NCBI GenBank assembly: GCA_032249695.1
Contig: JAVVHE010000003.1
Location: 62,001 to 126,000 of the forward strand
Direction of reading: 5' to 3'
From: JAVVHE01 sp032249695
GTDB taxonomy: Bacteria > Pseudomonadota > Alphaproteobacteria > Sphingomonadales > Sphingomonadaceae
Length of the DNA stretch: 64,000 bases
Part shown: positions 53,270-64,000 of the stretch, piece by piece
Position numbering within the stretch: the first letter of the stretch is position 1
Layout of the letters: each line of letters begins with the position of its first letter
Position numbers and translations under genes: made by a program
Notes under the pieces: generated by a model
Seen by the model: only the letters and a program-made list of their open reading frames with translations
What the model was told of the DNA's origin: nothing
Databases searched by the model: none

Positions 53270-54445
53270 ATGCGTCACGGCCGCTATCTGTTCACGTCCG
53301 AATCGGTCTCGGAAGGCCACCCAGACAAGGTCGCGGATCAGATTTCCGACGCGGTCGTCGACCTGTTCCTGGGCAAGGACCCCGAAGCGCGCGTCGCGTG
53401 CGAGACGATGGTGACGACTAACCGCATCGTGCTGGCGGGCGAGGTGCGATCGGCCGAGGGCAAGGAGCCCGACCGCCACGAGATCGAGAAGGTCGCGCGC
53501 GCCGCGGTGAAGCGAATCGGCTATGAGCAGCGCGGATTCCATTGGAATTACGGCACATTCGAAAATCACCTGCACGCGCAGTCGATCAACATCGCGCAAG
53601 GCGTGGACTCGTCGGGCAACAAGGACGAGGGCGCGGGCGACCAGGGCATCATGTTCGGCTATGCCTGCGACGAGACGCCGGCGCTGATGCCAGCGACGCT
53701 GTTCTACTCGCACCGCCTGCTGGAGAAGCTGGCACACGACCGCCATGCCAGGATCGTCCCGTTCCTGGAGCCCGACGCCAAGAGCCAGGTGACGCTGGAC
53801 TTCGAGAACGGCGTGCCGCTGCGCGCGACGAAGCTGGTCATCTCCACCCAGCACAAGCCAGGCACCAACCAGGACGAGCTGCGCCAGTATGTGAAGGGCG
53901 TGATGGCGGGCGTGCTGCCGGAGGGCTGGATGCCGGGCGACGAGGACATTTTCGTGAACCCGACCGGCCTGTTCGAGATCGGCGGGCCGGACGGTGACGC
54001 CGGGCTTACGGGCCGCAAGATCATCGTCGACACCTATGGCGGCGCGAGCCCGCACGGCGGCGGCGCGTTCAGCGGCAAGGACCCCACCAAGGTCGACCGC
54101 TCGGCAGCCTATGCCTGCCGCTATCTGGCGAAGAACGTGGTCGCAGCCGTTCTGGCGAAGCGCTGCACGATTCAGATCAGCTACGCGATCGGCGTTGCCG
54201 AACCGTTGAGCTTCTATGTGAACCTGCACGATACCGGCCAGGTGGACGAGGCGAGGCTGGAAGCGGTGCTGCCCGAGCTGATGCGCCTCACTCCGCGCGG
54301 GATCCGCACCCACCTGGGGCTCAACGCACCGATCTACGAGCGCACCGCGGCCTATGGCCATTTCGGCCGCGAGCCCGATGCCGAAGGCGGCTTTACCTGG
54401 GAGAAGACCGACCTCGTCGATCAGCTGAAGCGCCATTTCGCCTGA
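53270..54445 (+). CDS. metK: S-adenosylmethionine synthase
   Basis: Makes SAM from methionine and ATP. The N-terminus RYLFTSESVSEGHPDKVADQISDAVVD, GAGDQGIMFGYACDET (ATP-binding signature 1) and GGGAFSGKDPTKVDRSAAYACRYLAKN (signature 2) are complete. At 391 residues it is the usual length. An alphaproteobacterial insertion-like stretch YVKGVMAGVLPEGWMPGDEDIFVNPTG is present. It is preceded by a structured leader. Confidence 0.97.
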   Translation: MRHGRYLFTSESVSEGHPDKVADQISDAVVDLFLGKDPEARVACETMVTTNRIVLAGEVRSAEGKEPDRHEIEKVARAAVKRIGYEQRGFHWNYGTFENHLHAQSINIAQGVDSSGNKDEGAGDQGIMFGYACDETPALMPATLFYSHRLLEKLAHDRHARIVPFLEPDAKSQVTLDFENGVPLRATKLVISTQHKPGTNQDELRQYVKGVMAGVLPEGWMPGDEDIFVNPTGLFEIGGPDGDAGLTGRKIIVDTYGGASPHGGGAFSGKDPTKVDRSAAYACRYLAKNVVAAVLAKRCTIQISYAIGVAEPLSFYVNLHDTGQVDEARLEAVLPELMRLTPRGIRTHLGLNAPIYERTAAYGHFGREPDAEGGFTWEKTDLVDQLKRHFA

Positions 54446-54698
54446 GCTGAGCGCGGCCGGGCTTCCCTCGGCGGCGCGCCGTCAGCAGCGATCCGTCCGG
54501 CCGTGAACGCGCTTCCAGCTCGCCCGACGCCGCGCTAATCGTCGCGCTTGGCACGGCGAATGCCGCGGCGCGCGGCGCAGCGGCCGCTTCGGTCAGTAAG
54601 ACGGCGGCGTCGGAATAGGCGCCGATCCAATCCATCGCAGGCTGGACGGTCTGAGGCTGCGAACCTGGCTGAGGCGCGGCCCGACCAGCGCGCAGCCG
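54446..54698. other. Intergenic region, no convincing gene
   Basis: About 250 GC-rich bases between convergent metK and wecB. A leftward frame of 80 codons (start 54635) overlaps the metK end and is Ala-rich without recognisable features; it lacks a ribosome site. Direct and inverted GC-rich motifs are present but no clear terminator was resolved. Confidence 0.4.
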
Positions 54699-55874
54699 TT
54701 ACGCCGCCACGCTATACTTCGAAATCTGTGCGCGGACAGGCATGCCGAACCGCTCGCCCAGCACGCGAGCGACGATCGGCGCAGCGGCGCCGCAGCCATA
54801 GAGCGGCGTCGCGCGCGCCATCGCTGAGTGTAGCGCCGGATCGCGCAGGATCGCGAGCGTGGTGCCCTCGATCGCCTTGGGGTCGGAGCCGACCAGCGCG
54901 CCGAGACCAGCTTCCACGACCTCCTGCCGCTCGGTCTCCTCGCGCAGGATCAAGACCGGCACGCCGAGTGTCGCCGCTTCCTCCTGCAAGCCGCCCGAAT
55001 CGGTCAGCACCAGCCGCGCCTGCCGCAGCAGCCAGACGATCTCCGAATAGCGCAGCGGCTCGGTCAGGTGCACGTTCAGCGCACCCGCCAGTTCGGCTCG
55101 CATCAGCCGCGCCGCTTCGGGGTTGGGGTGGATGGGGATCACGAAATCCGCCCCCGCCCGCTCGGCGATCTGGCTGATCGCTGCGCAGATGCGTTGCAGC
55201 GGCTCGCCCAGATTTTCCCGGCGGTGCGCGGTCACCACCACCAGCGGGCGGCGGCGGTCGAGATAGGCGAAACGGCGCTTGAGACGAGAGCGCAGCATCG
55301 GCGAGCGATCGATCGCCGCGCTCATTTCCATCAGCGAATCGATGCCCGTGTTGCCGCTGAGGACCACGCGATCGGGCAGCACCCCGGTCTCGACCAGGTT
55401 CAAGCGCGCCCGGTCGGACGGCGCGAAGTGCAGCGCTGCGATCGCGGCGATGATTCGACGGTGCCCCTCCTCCGGGAACGGCGCGCGCAAATCGCCCGTG
55501 CGCAGCCCGGCCTCGACATGCGCCACCGGCACGCCCGCGTAGAAGGACGCGAGCGCGCCAATCGCAGCGGTGGTGGTATCGCCCTGCACCACCGTCACCG
55601 CGGGGGCGACATCCTGCACGACGCGCGTCACGCGATCGAGCGCGGCTGCCGCAAAACTCTGCGGCGTCTGGCCATCGCGCATCAAGTTCAAGTCAATATG
55701 CGGCTGGTGCTGGAAGTTCTGCAAAGCGCGGTCGAGCAGTCCGCGGTGCTGGGCAGTTGCGCACACGATCGGTGCCAGTGAGCGCCCCAGCTTCAACGAT
55801 CGGACCACCGGCGACAATTTGATCGCCTCTGGCCGGGTCCCCATGATGACAAGCGCCGTCGGTCGGTAAACCAT
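54699..55874 (-). CDS. wecB: UDP-N-acetylglucosamine 2-epimerase (non-hydrolysing)
   Basis: Interconverts UDP-GlcNAc and UDP-ManNAc for surface polysaccharides. VIMGTRPEAIKLSPVVRSL at the N-terminus, VVQGDTTTAAIGALASFYAGVPVAHVEAGLRTGD, FPEEGHRRIIAA, VVTAHRRENLGEP and LTDSGGLQEEAATLGVPVLILREETERQE are all family motifs with the catalytic acid residues. 391 residues. No WecC or polysaccharide cluster is adjacent, so it is an orphan here. ATG follows GGCGGAG in an AT-rich leader. Confidence 0.93.
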   Translation of the reverse strand: MVYRPTALVIMGTRPEAIKLSPVVRSLKLGRSLAPIVCATAQHRGLLDRALQNFQHQPHIDLNLMRDGQTPQSFAAAALDRVTRVVQDVAPAVTVVQGDTTTAAIGALASFYAGVPVAHVEAGLRTGDLRAPFPEEGHRRIIAAIAALHFAPSDRARLNLVETGVLPDRVVLSGNTGIDSLMEMSAAIDRSPMLRSRLKRRFAYLDRRRPLVVVTAHRRENLGEPLQRICAAISQIAERAGADFVIPIHPNPEAARLMRAELAGALNVHLTEPLRYSEIVWLLRQARLVLTDSGGLQEEAATLGVPVLILREETERQEVVEAGLGALVGSDPKAIEGTTLAILRDPALHSAMARATPLYGCGAAAPIVARVLGERFGMPVRAQISKYSVAA

Positions 55875-55915
55875 TATTTAATTCTCCGCCCTTCCCACCG
55901 AAATGACGGAGCCGA

Positions 55916-55943
55916 AATTAACAGTAACCCACTTTCTTCACAA
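55916..55943 (-). promoter_or_regulatory. Candidate sigma-70 promoter for wecB
   Basis: On the minus strand, TTGTGA (55943-55938) and TTAATT (55921-55916) are separated by 16 bases in an unusually AT-rich stretch 42-69 bases before the wecB start. It is the only reasonable -35/-10 pair seen there; match quality is moderate. Confidence 0.35.
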
Positions 55944-55978
55944 TAACCCTTTTTGTAAAGTAGGTTAAGCGGGATCGC

Positions 55979-57946
55979 TCAGATTTCCACTTGACTACCT
56001 AGTTCTACGACGCGGTTCGTCGGTAGCTTAAAGAAGCTCATGGCGCTTTCTGCGTTCTGCAGTAGCCACGCGAACAGCTTTTCGCGCCACACCGGCATAC
56101 CTGGCCGTTCGGACGCAAGCAAAGTCTGCCGCGCAAGAAAGAAGCTCGTCTCCATCATCTTCACCTTTGGGCCGCAATTCGCCAGCCGCTTCAGCGCCTC
56201 GGGCACGTTGGGCTCCTGCATAAAGCCGTAATGCAGCACTACGCGGTAGAAGTTCTCGCCAAGATCCATGACTTCGATACGGTTCTCGTCGTCGACGACC
56301 GGCACCTCAGCGACATTTACCGTCAGGATGAGAATCCGCTCGTGCAGCACCTTGTTGTGCTTCAGGTTGTGGAGCAGCGCGTGCGGCACGCCGTTCGGCG
56401 ACGAGGTCATGAACACCGCCGTCCCCGGCACGCGGGTCGCGGAGTTGCTGGCGGAGCGGATGAAGACATCGACCGGCATCGCGCTTTCGCGCAGACGGCT
56501 CATCATCAGGGCTCGTCCGCGCGCCCACGTCGTCAGCAGCAGGAACGCGATCGCGCCGATCATCAGCGGGAACCAGCCGCCATCGACGATCTTCGTGAGG
56601 TTGGACGCGAGATACGCTCCATCGAACAGCAGCAGCAGCCCGATGAGCGGCCAGCTGTAGATGCGCTTCCAGCCCCAAACATTGGTGATCAAGACCGCGA
56701 TCATGCACGTCGTGATGAACATCGTGCCCGTGACTGCGATGCCGTAGGCCGACGCCAGGTTGCTCGATTCGCGGAAGCCCAGCACGAGCAGCACAATCAG
56801 CAGCAGCAGCAGCCAGTTCATGAAGGGCACGTAAATCTGCCCGTAGGCGCTTGCCGAGGTATGGAGGATCCGCAGCCGCGGCAGGTAGCCAAGCTGCACC
56901 GCCTGGCGCGTGACCGAGAACGCGCCCGATATGACCGCTTGGCTCGCGATCACTGTCGCCATCGTTGCGAGGATGACCATCGGCAGCCGGAACTCGTCCG
57001 GTGCCATCAGGTAAAAGGGGTTCTCGATACTGGCGGGATCCGTCAGCACCAGCGCGCCTTGGCCTAGATAGTTGAGCATCAGCGCTGGCAGCACCACCGC
57101 CAGCCACGACAGGCCGATCGGCTTGCGGCCGAAATGGCCCATATCGGCGTAGAGTGCCTCGGCGCCCGTCACCGCCAGCACGATCGAGCCGAGTGCAAGG
57201 AATGCGAGCTTGGGATCGTGGGTGATGAACAGCACCGCGTGATGAGGGCTGAGCGCGGAGATGATATCGGGGTTGAGCGCGATCTGCCGAACGCCCAGCA
57301 CCGCGAGCACCGCGAAATAGACCAGCATCACCGGCCCGAACAGCCGCCCGACCTTCTCGGTCCCGCGCGACTGAATCAGGAACAGCCCAAACAGGATGAC
57401 GAGCGAGCCCGGCAGCACCATCGGTTGTAGCCGTGCCTCGACCGTCGTCAGCCCCTCCATCGCCGACAAGACCGAAATGGCGGGGGTGATGATCGCGTCG
57501 CCGAAGAACAGGGCGGTTGCCATGATGCCCAGCAACATCAGCCAGCGCCCGCGACCCAGCCCGACATTGCGAACGAGCAGCGCGAACAGCGACAGGCTGC
57601 CGCCCTCGCCGCGGTTGTCGGCACGCAGCGTGATGAACACGTATTTGACCGTCACGATGACGATCATCGTCCAGAACATGATGCTGAGCACGCCGTTCAC
57701 GTGCAGCGGATCGACCGTCAGCTTGTGATGGCCGATGAAGCATTCCTTGAGCGCATAGAGAGGGCTGGTGCCGATATCGCCGAACACCACGCCGATCGCT
57801 CCAACCGCCAGCGCGGAGAAGCGGCCATGCGGGGCGTGGCTATCGGGCAGCGCCAGGTGCGCACCGGGGGCCCCGGCAGGCGTGTTCGCGCCCACCCGAG
57901 CCTCCGCGGACGCGGCGGCCTTGGCTGTGACCGGAGGTGCGGTCAT
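55979..57946 (-). CDS. kup: Potassium transporter Kup
   Basis: Inner-membrane K+/H+ symporter of the KUP family, about 655 residues. Twelve helices follow a disordered Ala/Pro-rich N-terminus of about 50 residues. Signatures: LAVGAIGVVFGDIGTSPLYALKE, FFGDAIITPAISVLSAMEGL, TGAEALYADMGHFGRKPI, then a C-terminal cytoplasmic domain from about 480 (PGTAVFMTSSPNGVPHALLHNLKHNKVLHERILIL). ATG 57946 starts the family-like N-terminus; the frame remains open to 58057. Divergent from ald with about 150 bases between starts. Confidence 0.95.
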   Translation of the reverse strand: MTAPPVTAKAAASAEARVGANTPAGAPGAHLALPDSHAPHGRFSALAVGAIGVVFGDIGTSPLYALKECFIGHHKLTVDPLHVNGVLSIMFWTMIVIVTVKYVFITLRADNRGEGGSLSLFALLVRNVGLGRGRWLMLLGIMATALFFGDAIITPAISVLSAMEGLTTVEARLQPMVLPGSLVILFGLFLIQSRGTEKVGRLFGPVMLVYFAVLAVLGVRQIALNPDIISALSPHHAVLFITHDPKLAFLALGSIVLAVTGAEALYADMGHFGRKPIGLSWLAVVLPALMLNYLGQGALVLTDPASIENPFYLMAPDEFRLPMVILATMATVIASQAVISGAFSVTRQAVQLGYLPRLRILHTSASAYGQIYVPFMNWLLLLLIVLLVLGFRESSNLASAYGIAVTGTMFITTCMIAVLITNVWGWKRIYSWPLIGLLLLFDGAYLASNLTKIVDGGWFPLMIGAIAFLLLTTWARGRALMMSRLRESAMPVDVFIRSASNSATRVPGTAVFMTSSPNGVPHALLHNLKHNKVLHERILILTVNVAEVPVVDDENRIEVMDLGENFYRVVLHYGFMQEPNVPEALKRLANCGPKVKMMETSFFLARQTLLASERPGMPVWREKLFAWLLQNAESAMSFFKLPTNRVVELGSQVEI

Positions 57947-58095
57947 CGCCGGTTGGTCGGGCGGCAGGTGGCCAGGAAAGCGCGAAATGAGGCTTGCATG
58001 ATGCGCCCGCTCGGGACGAAGAGTGGCGGCGCTACCACAGCCCATGCTGCGCTGCAACGCGGCCGATGGGCGCTGATTCTGGAAGGACGATACCC

Positions 58096-59199
58096 ATGCG
58101 CGTCGGCGTGCCCCGCGAGATCAAGGTCCATGAATATCGGGTCGGCCTGACCCCCGACTCGGTCGCGGAGCTGACGCATCACGGTCACCGGGTCGCCGTC
58201 GAGACCGGCGCGGGCGCGGGCATCGACTTCGCCGACCAGGACTATATCGACGCTGGCGCCGAGATCGTGGCGAACGCCGAGCAGGTGTTCGAGCGGTCGG
58301 ACATGATCGTGAAAGTGAAGGAGCCGCAGCCCGCCGAATGCGCGATGTTGCGGCAGGGGCAGGTGCTGTTCACCTATCTGCATCTTGCCGCCGACAAGCC
58401 GCAGGCCGAGGCGCTGATGCGATCGGGCGCCGCCTGCATCGCCTACGAGACGGTGACCGACGCGCGCGGCGGCCTGCCGCTGCTTCGCCCGATGAGCGAG
58501 GTTGCGGGCCGCATGAGCGTGCAGGTGGCAGCGCACTGGCTGGAGAAGGGCCAGGGCGGGCGCGGTGTGTTGCTGGGCGGCGTGCCGGGTGTCGCGCCGG
58601 GCCGAGTCGCGATCATTGGCGGCGGCGTCAGCGGTCTCAATGCCGCGTTCATGGCGAACGGCCTGCGCGCCGACGTGACGATCTACGACATCTCGACCGC
58701 GCGGCTGGCCGAGATCGACCAGATTTTCGAGGGCCGGGTGAAGACTGCCTACGCCAGCCACGCAGCGATCGCGGCTGCGGTGGAGCGCGCGCACGCGGTG
58801 ATCGGCGCGGTGCTGGTGCCGGGCGCCGCGGCGCCCAAGCTCGTCACGCGCGACATGCTGAAGACGATGAAGCGCGGGTCGGTGCTGGTCGACATCGCGA
58901 TCGACCAAGGCGGCTGCTTCGAGACTTCGCACCCCACCACGCACGACGATCCCGTCTTCTCGGTCGATGGAGTCATCCACTATTGCGTTGCGAACATGCC
59001 CGGAGCGGTCGCGCGCACCTCGACCTTCGCGCTCAACAACGCGACGCAGCCCTTCGTCATGCGACTTGCGAACCTCGGCGCCGACGCAGCGATGCGCGCC
59101 GACCTGCACCTCGCGCACGGGTTGAACGTCAGCCACGGCAAGATCCGCCACGCCGCGGTGGCCGAAGCGCTTGACCTCCCGTTCGAGGCGTGGGGCTAA
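58096..59199 (+). CDS. ald: Alanine dehydrogenase
   Basis: NAD-dependent oxidative deamination of L-alanine to pyruvate (reversible). 367 residues. MRVGVPREIKVHEYRVGLTP (substrate Arg), VKVKEPQPAECAMLRQGQVLFTYLHLA, the NAD fold VAIIGGGVSGLNAAFMANGLRADVTIYD, and VHYC-type ending IHYCVANMPGAVARTSTFALNNAT are diagnostic. AAGGACG lies before the ATG at 58096. Divergent from kup. Confidence 0.96.
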   Translation: MRVGVPREIKVHEYRVGLTPDSVAELTHHGHRVAVETGAGAGIDFADQDYIDAGAEIVANAEQVFERSDMIVKVKEPQPAECAMLRQGQVLFTYLHLAADKPQAEALMRSGAACIAYETVTDARGGLPLLRPMSEVAGRMSVQVAAHWLEKGQGGRGVLLGGVPGVAPGRVAIIGGGVSGLNAAFMANGLRADVTIYDISTARLAEIDQIFEGRVKTAYASHAAIAAAVERAHAVIGAVLVPGAAAPKLVTRDMLKTMKRGSVLVDIAIDQGGCFETSHPTTHDDPVFSVDGVIHYCVANMPGAVARTSTFALNNATQPFVMRLANLGADAAMRADLHLAHGLNVSHGKIRHAAVAEALDLPFEAWG

Positions 59200-59369
59200 G
59201 CCTTGAGAGCGGAGCGTCGACCGCGGCCCGTCTCCTCCATCGCTGTCCGCGAACGGCTGGCTTCGCGGTCTGGTCAGCGGCAGACAGCATCCCCCACGCC
59301 GAGCCTCCGCCACAGTCGCACGCGAGGATTACCCGTCGCGTCCAGTCGCGCGTCTCAGTCGCGCGGAGC

Positions 59370-60176
59370 CTAGCGCCCGTACAAGAGCGCGAGCGCGAGG
59401 CTGCCCGCAGCGATGCGGTACCAGGCGAACGGACCGAAGCCGTGGCGTGAGATGAAGCGTACGAACAACCGCACGACGATCACCGCCACGATAAACGCCG
59501 TCACGAAGCCGATCGCGATCAGCTCGCCTTGATCGGTCGAAAGGCTGGCGCGGTTTTTATAGAGCTCCAGCGTCGTGGCGCCGAGCATCGTCGGTACGGC
59601 GAGGAAGAAGCTGAACTCCGCTGCCGTGCGGCGCTCGACGCCCAGCGAGAGCGCGCCCATGATCGTCGCGCCCGACCGGCTGACACCCGGAATCATTGCC
59701 AGACACTGGATGAAACCGACTGCGAGCGAAGTCGGAGCAGGGACCGACGCGACGCCCTTGAACAATTTGCGCCTGGCCATGCGCTCGATCGCGAGAATCG
59801 CGAGGCCGCCGACGATGAAGCTGACCGCGACCACCTCGGGATGCGCCAGCAGCGCCTCGACGCGCTTTCTCAGCAAGAGGCCGATGACGACGGCTGGGAT
59901 GCACGCGAGCGCCACGTTGCGAACGAAGCGCAGGCTCTCCGGCTGCCGGCGCAGCAGTCCGTTCAACACCGCCAGGAATGTGCGCCAGTACAAAACGACG
60001 ATCGCCAGGATGGCGCCCAACTGGATGACAATGTTGAACAGCACCCAGCGCGCCGGGTCATAGCCGAATAGTCTTGTTGCAAGGATCAGGTGACCGGTCG
60101 ACGAGACGGGCAGGAATTCGGTCACGCCTTCGACGATGCCCAGCAGGATCGCAGTAAGCGTCGGATTGAGGTCCAT
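59370..60176 (-). CDS. uppP: Undecaprenyl-diphosphatase (BacA/UppP)
   Basis: Integral membrane enzyme recycling undecaprenyl diphosphate for peptidoglycan synthesis, 268 residues, about eight helices. Catalytic motifs: LGIVEGVTEFLPVSSTGHLILA (first, with Glu/Ser/His) and MIPGVSRSGATIMGALSLG (second, with Arg). The C-terminal helix ends LYGR. Overexpression of the family gives bacitracin resistance. Adjacent to an NDUFA9-like gene upstream on the same strand. Confidence 0.95.
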   Translation of the reverse strand: MDLNPTLTAILLGIVEGVTEFLPVSSTGHLILATRLFGYDPARWVLFNIVIQLGAILAIVVLYWRTFLAVLNGLLRRQPESLRFVRNVALACIPAVVIGLLLRKRVEALLAHPEVVAVSFIVGGLAILAIERMARRKLFKGVASVPAPTSLAVGFIQCLAMIPGVSRSGATIMGALSLGVERRTAAEFSFFLAVPTMLGATTLELYKNRASLSTDQGELIAIGFVTAFIVAVIVVRLFVRFISRHGFGPFAWYRIAAGSLALALLYGR

Positions 60177-60272
60177 CGGGGCGCGAAGATCCTTGCAAAG
60201 GGCCCGGCCAGCAACGGCCGCGCGCCTGCCGCTACACCGCGCGACCCTAAGCCACCAGCCCCCACAGCACCA

Positions 60273-61238
60273 TCAGCCGCTCGTCCGTTCGCCCACGCTT
60301 TCGGCGAACCGGCCGCCGTTGCGATAGACGATCAGATAGCGCTCGCCGACAGCCTCCATCGGAGCGGGTGTGATGCCGAACGCCTCCAGCCCCTCGGCGC
60401 CGTCGGGCACAACATTATCGCGGCCGAGCATCGCCAGCTGGTCGCTGGTGATCGGCAGCCCGGGGATGATGTCGCCAGCCGCCGCCATGAGCGCGGCTGC
60501 CGCGTGCGGTACGTCGACCAGCGCGCGCTTCGATCCGATCGTCGCGGCGATCCACGTCTGGATGTCGCGCAGGCTGTAGGTCCGCGGCCCACCGAGATGG
60601 TAGGTGCGCCCGCCATAGCGGTCGGGGTCGCTGACCGCCTTCGCCACTGCGCGCGCGACATCGACCACATAGACCGGCTGGAAGCGCGTGCCGCCCGAAA
60701 CGACCGGGATCACGGGCGCCAGCGGCATGCGGGCGAGCGCTGCGAAGCGGTTCAGAAATTGGTCGTCAGGGCCGAAGATGATCGACGGGCGCACGATCGT
60801 CGCCCGCGGGATCGCGGCCTGGACGCGCGCCTCGCCGTCCGCCTTGCTGCGCCCGTAGGCCGATGGGCTCTGCGGATCGGCGCCAATCGCCGAGACCTGG
60901 ACGAAGCTTCTGACACCCGCCTCAGCAGCCGCGCGCGCGGCGTTTCCCGCGCCCTCGGCCTGGATACTGCGGAAGCTCCGCCCGCCGCCTTCGGCAAGGA
61001 TACCGACGAGGTTTACCGCGTCGGTCGCCCCCTGCATCGCCGCGTCCATGCTGCGCGGATCGCGGATGTCGGCCGCGATCAGCTGGATCTGGCCGAGCTG
61101 GCCGAGCGGCTTCAGGAACAGCGCCTTCTGCGGGCTGCGCACCGCCACGCGTACGCGCGCGCCGCCTTCGGCCAATTCCTGCACCACATGGCGGCCGAGG
61201 AAGCCCGACCCGCCGACGACCGTCACCAGCCTGTCCAT
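60273..61238 (-). CDS. NAD(P)-dependent epimerase/dehydratase, NDUFA9-like
   Basis: A 321-residue atypical short-chain dehydrogenase of the complex I NDUFA9 group. Nucleotide loop RLVTVVGGSGFLGRHVVQELA, VNLVGILAEGGGRSFRSIQAEGAGNAARAA, SAYGRSKADGEARVQAA (Tyr-x3-Lys equivalent) and IVRPSIIFGPDDQFLNRFA. In alphaproteobacteria relatives associate with respiratory complex I or act as quinone-linked accessory factors. No complex I genes are nearby. Confidence 0.88.
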   Translation of the reverse strand: MDRLVTVVGGSGFLGRHVVQELAEGGARVRVAVRSPQKALFLKPLGQLGQIQLIAADIRDPRSMDAAMQGATDAVNLVGILAEGGGRSFRSIQAEGAGNAARAAAEAGVRSFVQVSAIGADPQSPSAYGRSKADGEARVQAAIPRATIVRPSIIFGPDDQFLNRFAALARMPLAPVIPVVSGGTRFQPVYVVDVARAVAKAVSDPDRYGGRTYHLGGPRTYSLRDIQTWIAATIGSKRALVDVPHAAAALMAAAGDIIPGLPITSDQLAMLGRDNVVPDGAEGLEAFGITPAPMEAVGERYLIVYRNGGRFAESVGERTSG

Positions 61239-61330
61239 CTGCCCCGAACGCTCCCACGTCGCTGCACTGTACCGATGGCGGGATCGCCGGGCCCGTGCCT
61301 GCCAACGCGTCTAGAGGAGGCCGCCCGCCA

Positions 61331-61359
61331 TTGACAACGCGGCGCAATGGCCCCTATCG
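61331..61359 (+). promoter_or_regulatory. Sigma-70 promoter of tRNA-Leu
   Basis: Consensus -35 TTGACA (61331-61336) and -10 CTATCG (61354-61359) with a 17-base spacer, placing the start point near 61366, about 17 bases before the mature tRNA. The -10 form fits alphaproteobacterial housekeeping promoters. Confidence 0.7.
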
Positions 61360-61382
61360 CCCCCGCTCTCAAACGGCCCCCT

Positions 61383-61469
61383 GCCCAGGTGGCGGAATTG
61401 GTAGACGCGCTAGCTTCAGGTGCTAGTGCCGGTAACGGCGTGAAGGTTCGAGTCCTTTCCTGGGCACCA
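61383..61469 (+). tRNA. tRNA-Leu (CAG anticodon)
   Basis: An 87-base class II tRNA. The acceptor GCCCAGG pairs with CCTGGGC, a D-loop contains AATTGGTAGA, and the anticodon arm CTAGC-TTCAGGT-GCTAG carries CAG. A variable arm of serine/leucine type (TGCCGGTAACGGCG) is present, the T-arm holds GGTTCGAGTCC, and the discriminator A is followed by an encoded CCA. It reads the common Leu codon CTG. Confidence 0.95.
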
Positions 61470-61641
61470 TAAATTGCAGCGCTTGGCAATCTGAGCGGCT
61501 TGATGGACAGTCGCCCTGCCCGTCCACTCCACTTGCGCCGGTCTCAAATAGCCAACGCGAGCCGGCGGCAGCGGACGGGTGCGCGGATCAGGCGGGGGGG
61601 CGGCGGATTTTGACGTTGCCTTGGCGACGCGCCGGCGCGCC

Positions 61642-63579
<1,938 letters not shown>

Positions 63580-63737
63580 CCGTCGCTTCTCCTAATCGCT
63601 CTCGTTGGCTCCGTTTTAGACGGGCCCGCGCGCCTGCGCACCCTTGAACCGCCGCCCGCGCGCAGTCATAACAGTGCCATATTGGCGGCCGTCCCTCCCC
63701 GGGGCGGCCGTTTCCATATCCGGAAAGGATCCCGCCC

Positions 63738-64000
63738 GTGGCCGACGCCCATCCGATCATGCCGCATGCCACCGCATCGTGGCTGGTGGAAAACACCTCG
63801 CTCTCGTTCCAGCAGATCGCCGACTTTTGCGGCATCCATGTGCTCGAAGTGCAGGCGATCGCCGATGACACCGCGGCGACCAAGCTGACGGGCCGCGATC
63901 CGGTGCGCGCGGGCGACCTGACGATCGAGGATATCGAGAAGGGCCAGGCCGATCCGCGCCACCGACTGCGGCTGCTGAAGGGGCCGGACCAGCTAAAGCG
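63738..64000 (+). CDS. trcR: TrcR-type cell-cycle transcriptional regulator (DUF1013), N-terminal part
   Basis: First 87 codons of a DUF1013 protein, cut by the window edge. Starts GTG at 63738 after GGAAAGGA. PHATASWLVENTSLSFQQIADFCGIHVLEVQAIADD is the characteristic N-terminus, an HTH-like segment, followed by LTGRDPVRAGDLTIEDIEKGQADPRHRLRL. The family is restricted largely to alphaproteobacteria; the Caulobacter member is described as a cell-cycle regulator. The C-terminal part is not visible. Confidence 0.85.
   Translation, partial: MADAHPIMPHATASWLVENTSLSFQQIADFCGIHVLEVQAIADDTAATKLTGRDPVRAGDLTIEDIEKGQADPRHRLRLLKGPDQLK

Noticed and set aside
54393..54635. 80-codon minus-strand frame between metK and wecB
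   Set aside because: Ala-rich, no ribosome site, overlaps the metK end; not supported as a gene.

Overview
The window is about 68% GC, densely packed and chromosomal. It looks like a sphingomonad (order Sphingomonadales, probably Sphingomonas or a close relative). Supporting genes are MipZ with ParAB/parS, the CcrM methyltransferase, a TrcR-type (DUF1013) regulator, a phasin, DUF2093 and DUF6489 proteins, a TonB-dependent receptor of the sphingomonad type, and an inactive dihydroorotase homologue behind pyrB. All assignments rest on motifs and family memory read from the sequence; no search was run.

Layout. 1-7.1 kb: end of a cation/proton antiporter, panC, mipZ with a J-domain gene, a phosphomannomutase, a phasin, clpS, methylmalonyl-CoA epimerase and small genes. 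7.1-14.7 kb: an accessory-looking uptake and catabolism block. It holds an APC permease; an overlapping operon of flavin monooxygenase, HpcH-type aldolase and aminotransferase; a divergent MarR regulator with a 26-bp palindromic operator; and a TonB receptor. 14.7-24.8 kb: a long minus-strand run with an M23 lipoprotein, DUF2093, xseA, an Atm1-type ABC exporter, a hydrolase, bpt, ilvA, a second hydrolase, a TolC-type protein and a PIMT-like paralogue. 25.7-30.1 kb: a PYROXD2-like oxidoreductase, a J-domain protein, topoisomerase IB and RadC.

30.1-36.0 kb is the chromosome-segregation and tRNA-modification cluster (parB, parA, rsmG, mnmG, mnmE, DUF6489) with three parS sites. This order is usual close to the replication origin. 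36-43.2 kb carries a dienelactone hydrolase, a quinone oxidoreductase, ubiA, a sulfur-transferase/phosphatase, pyrC'-pyrB, a GNAT protein and rlmB, with degenerate palindromic repeats between several genes. 43.3-45.7 kb holds four unrecognised small or secreted proteins. 45.8-51.4 kb has tadA, gyrB, ccrM, rnhB and a decayed katG. 51.6-64 kb has lnt, metK, wecB, kup, ald, uppP, an NDUFA9-like protein, tRNA-Leu(CAG), acs and the start of trcR.

The most interesting items are the MarR-controlled catabolic block, an apparent CTG start for mnmE directly after the preceding stop codon, a PIMT paralogue without the usual catalytic Ser motif, the parS cluster, and the eroded katG. I found no CRISPR array, prophage, insertion sequence or defence system.
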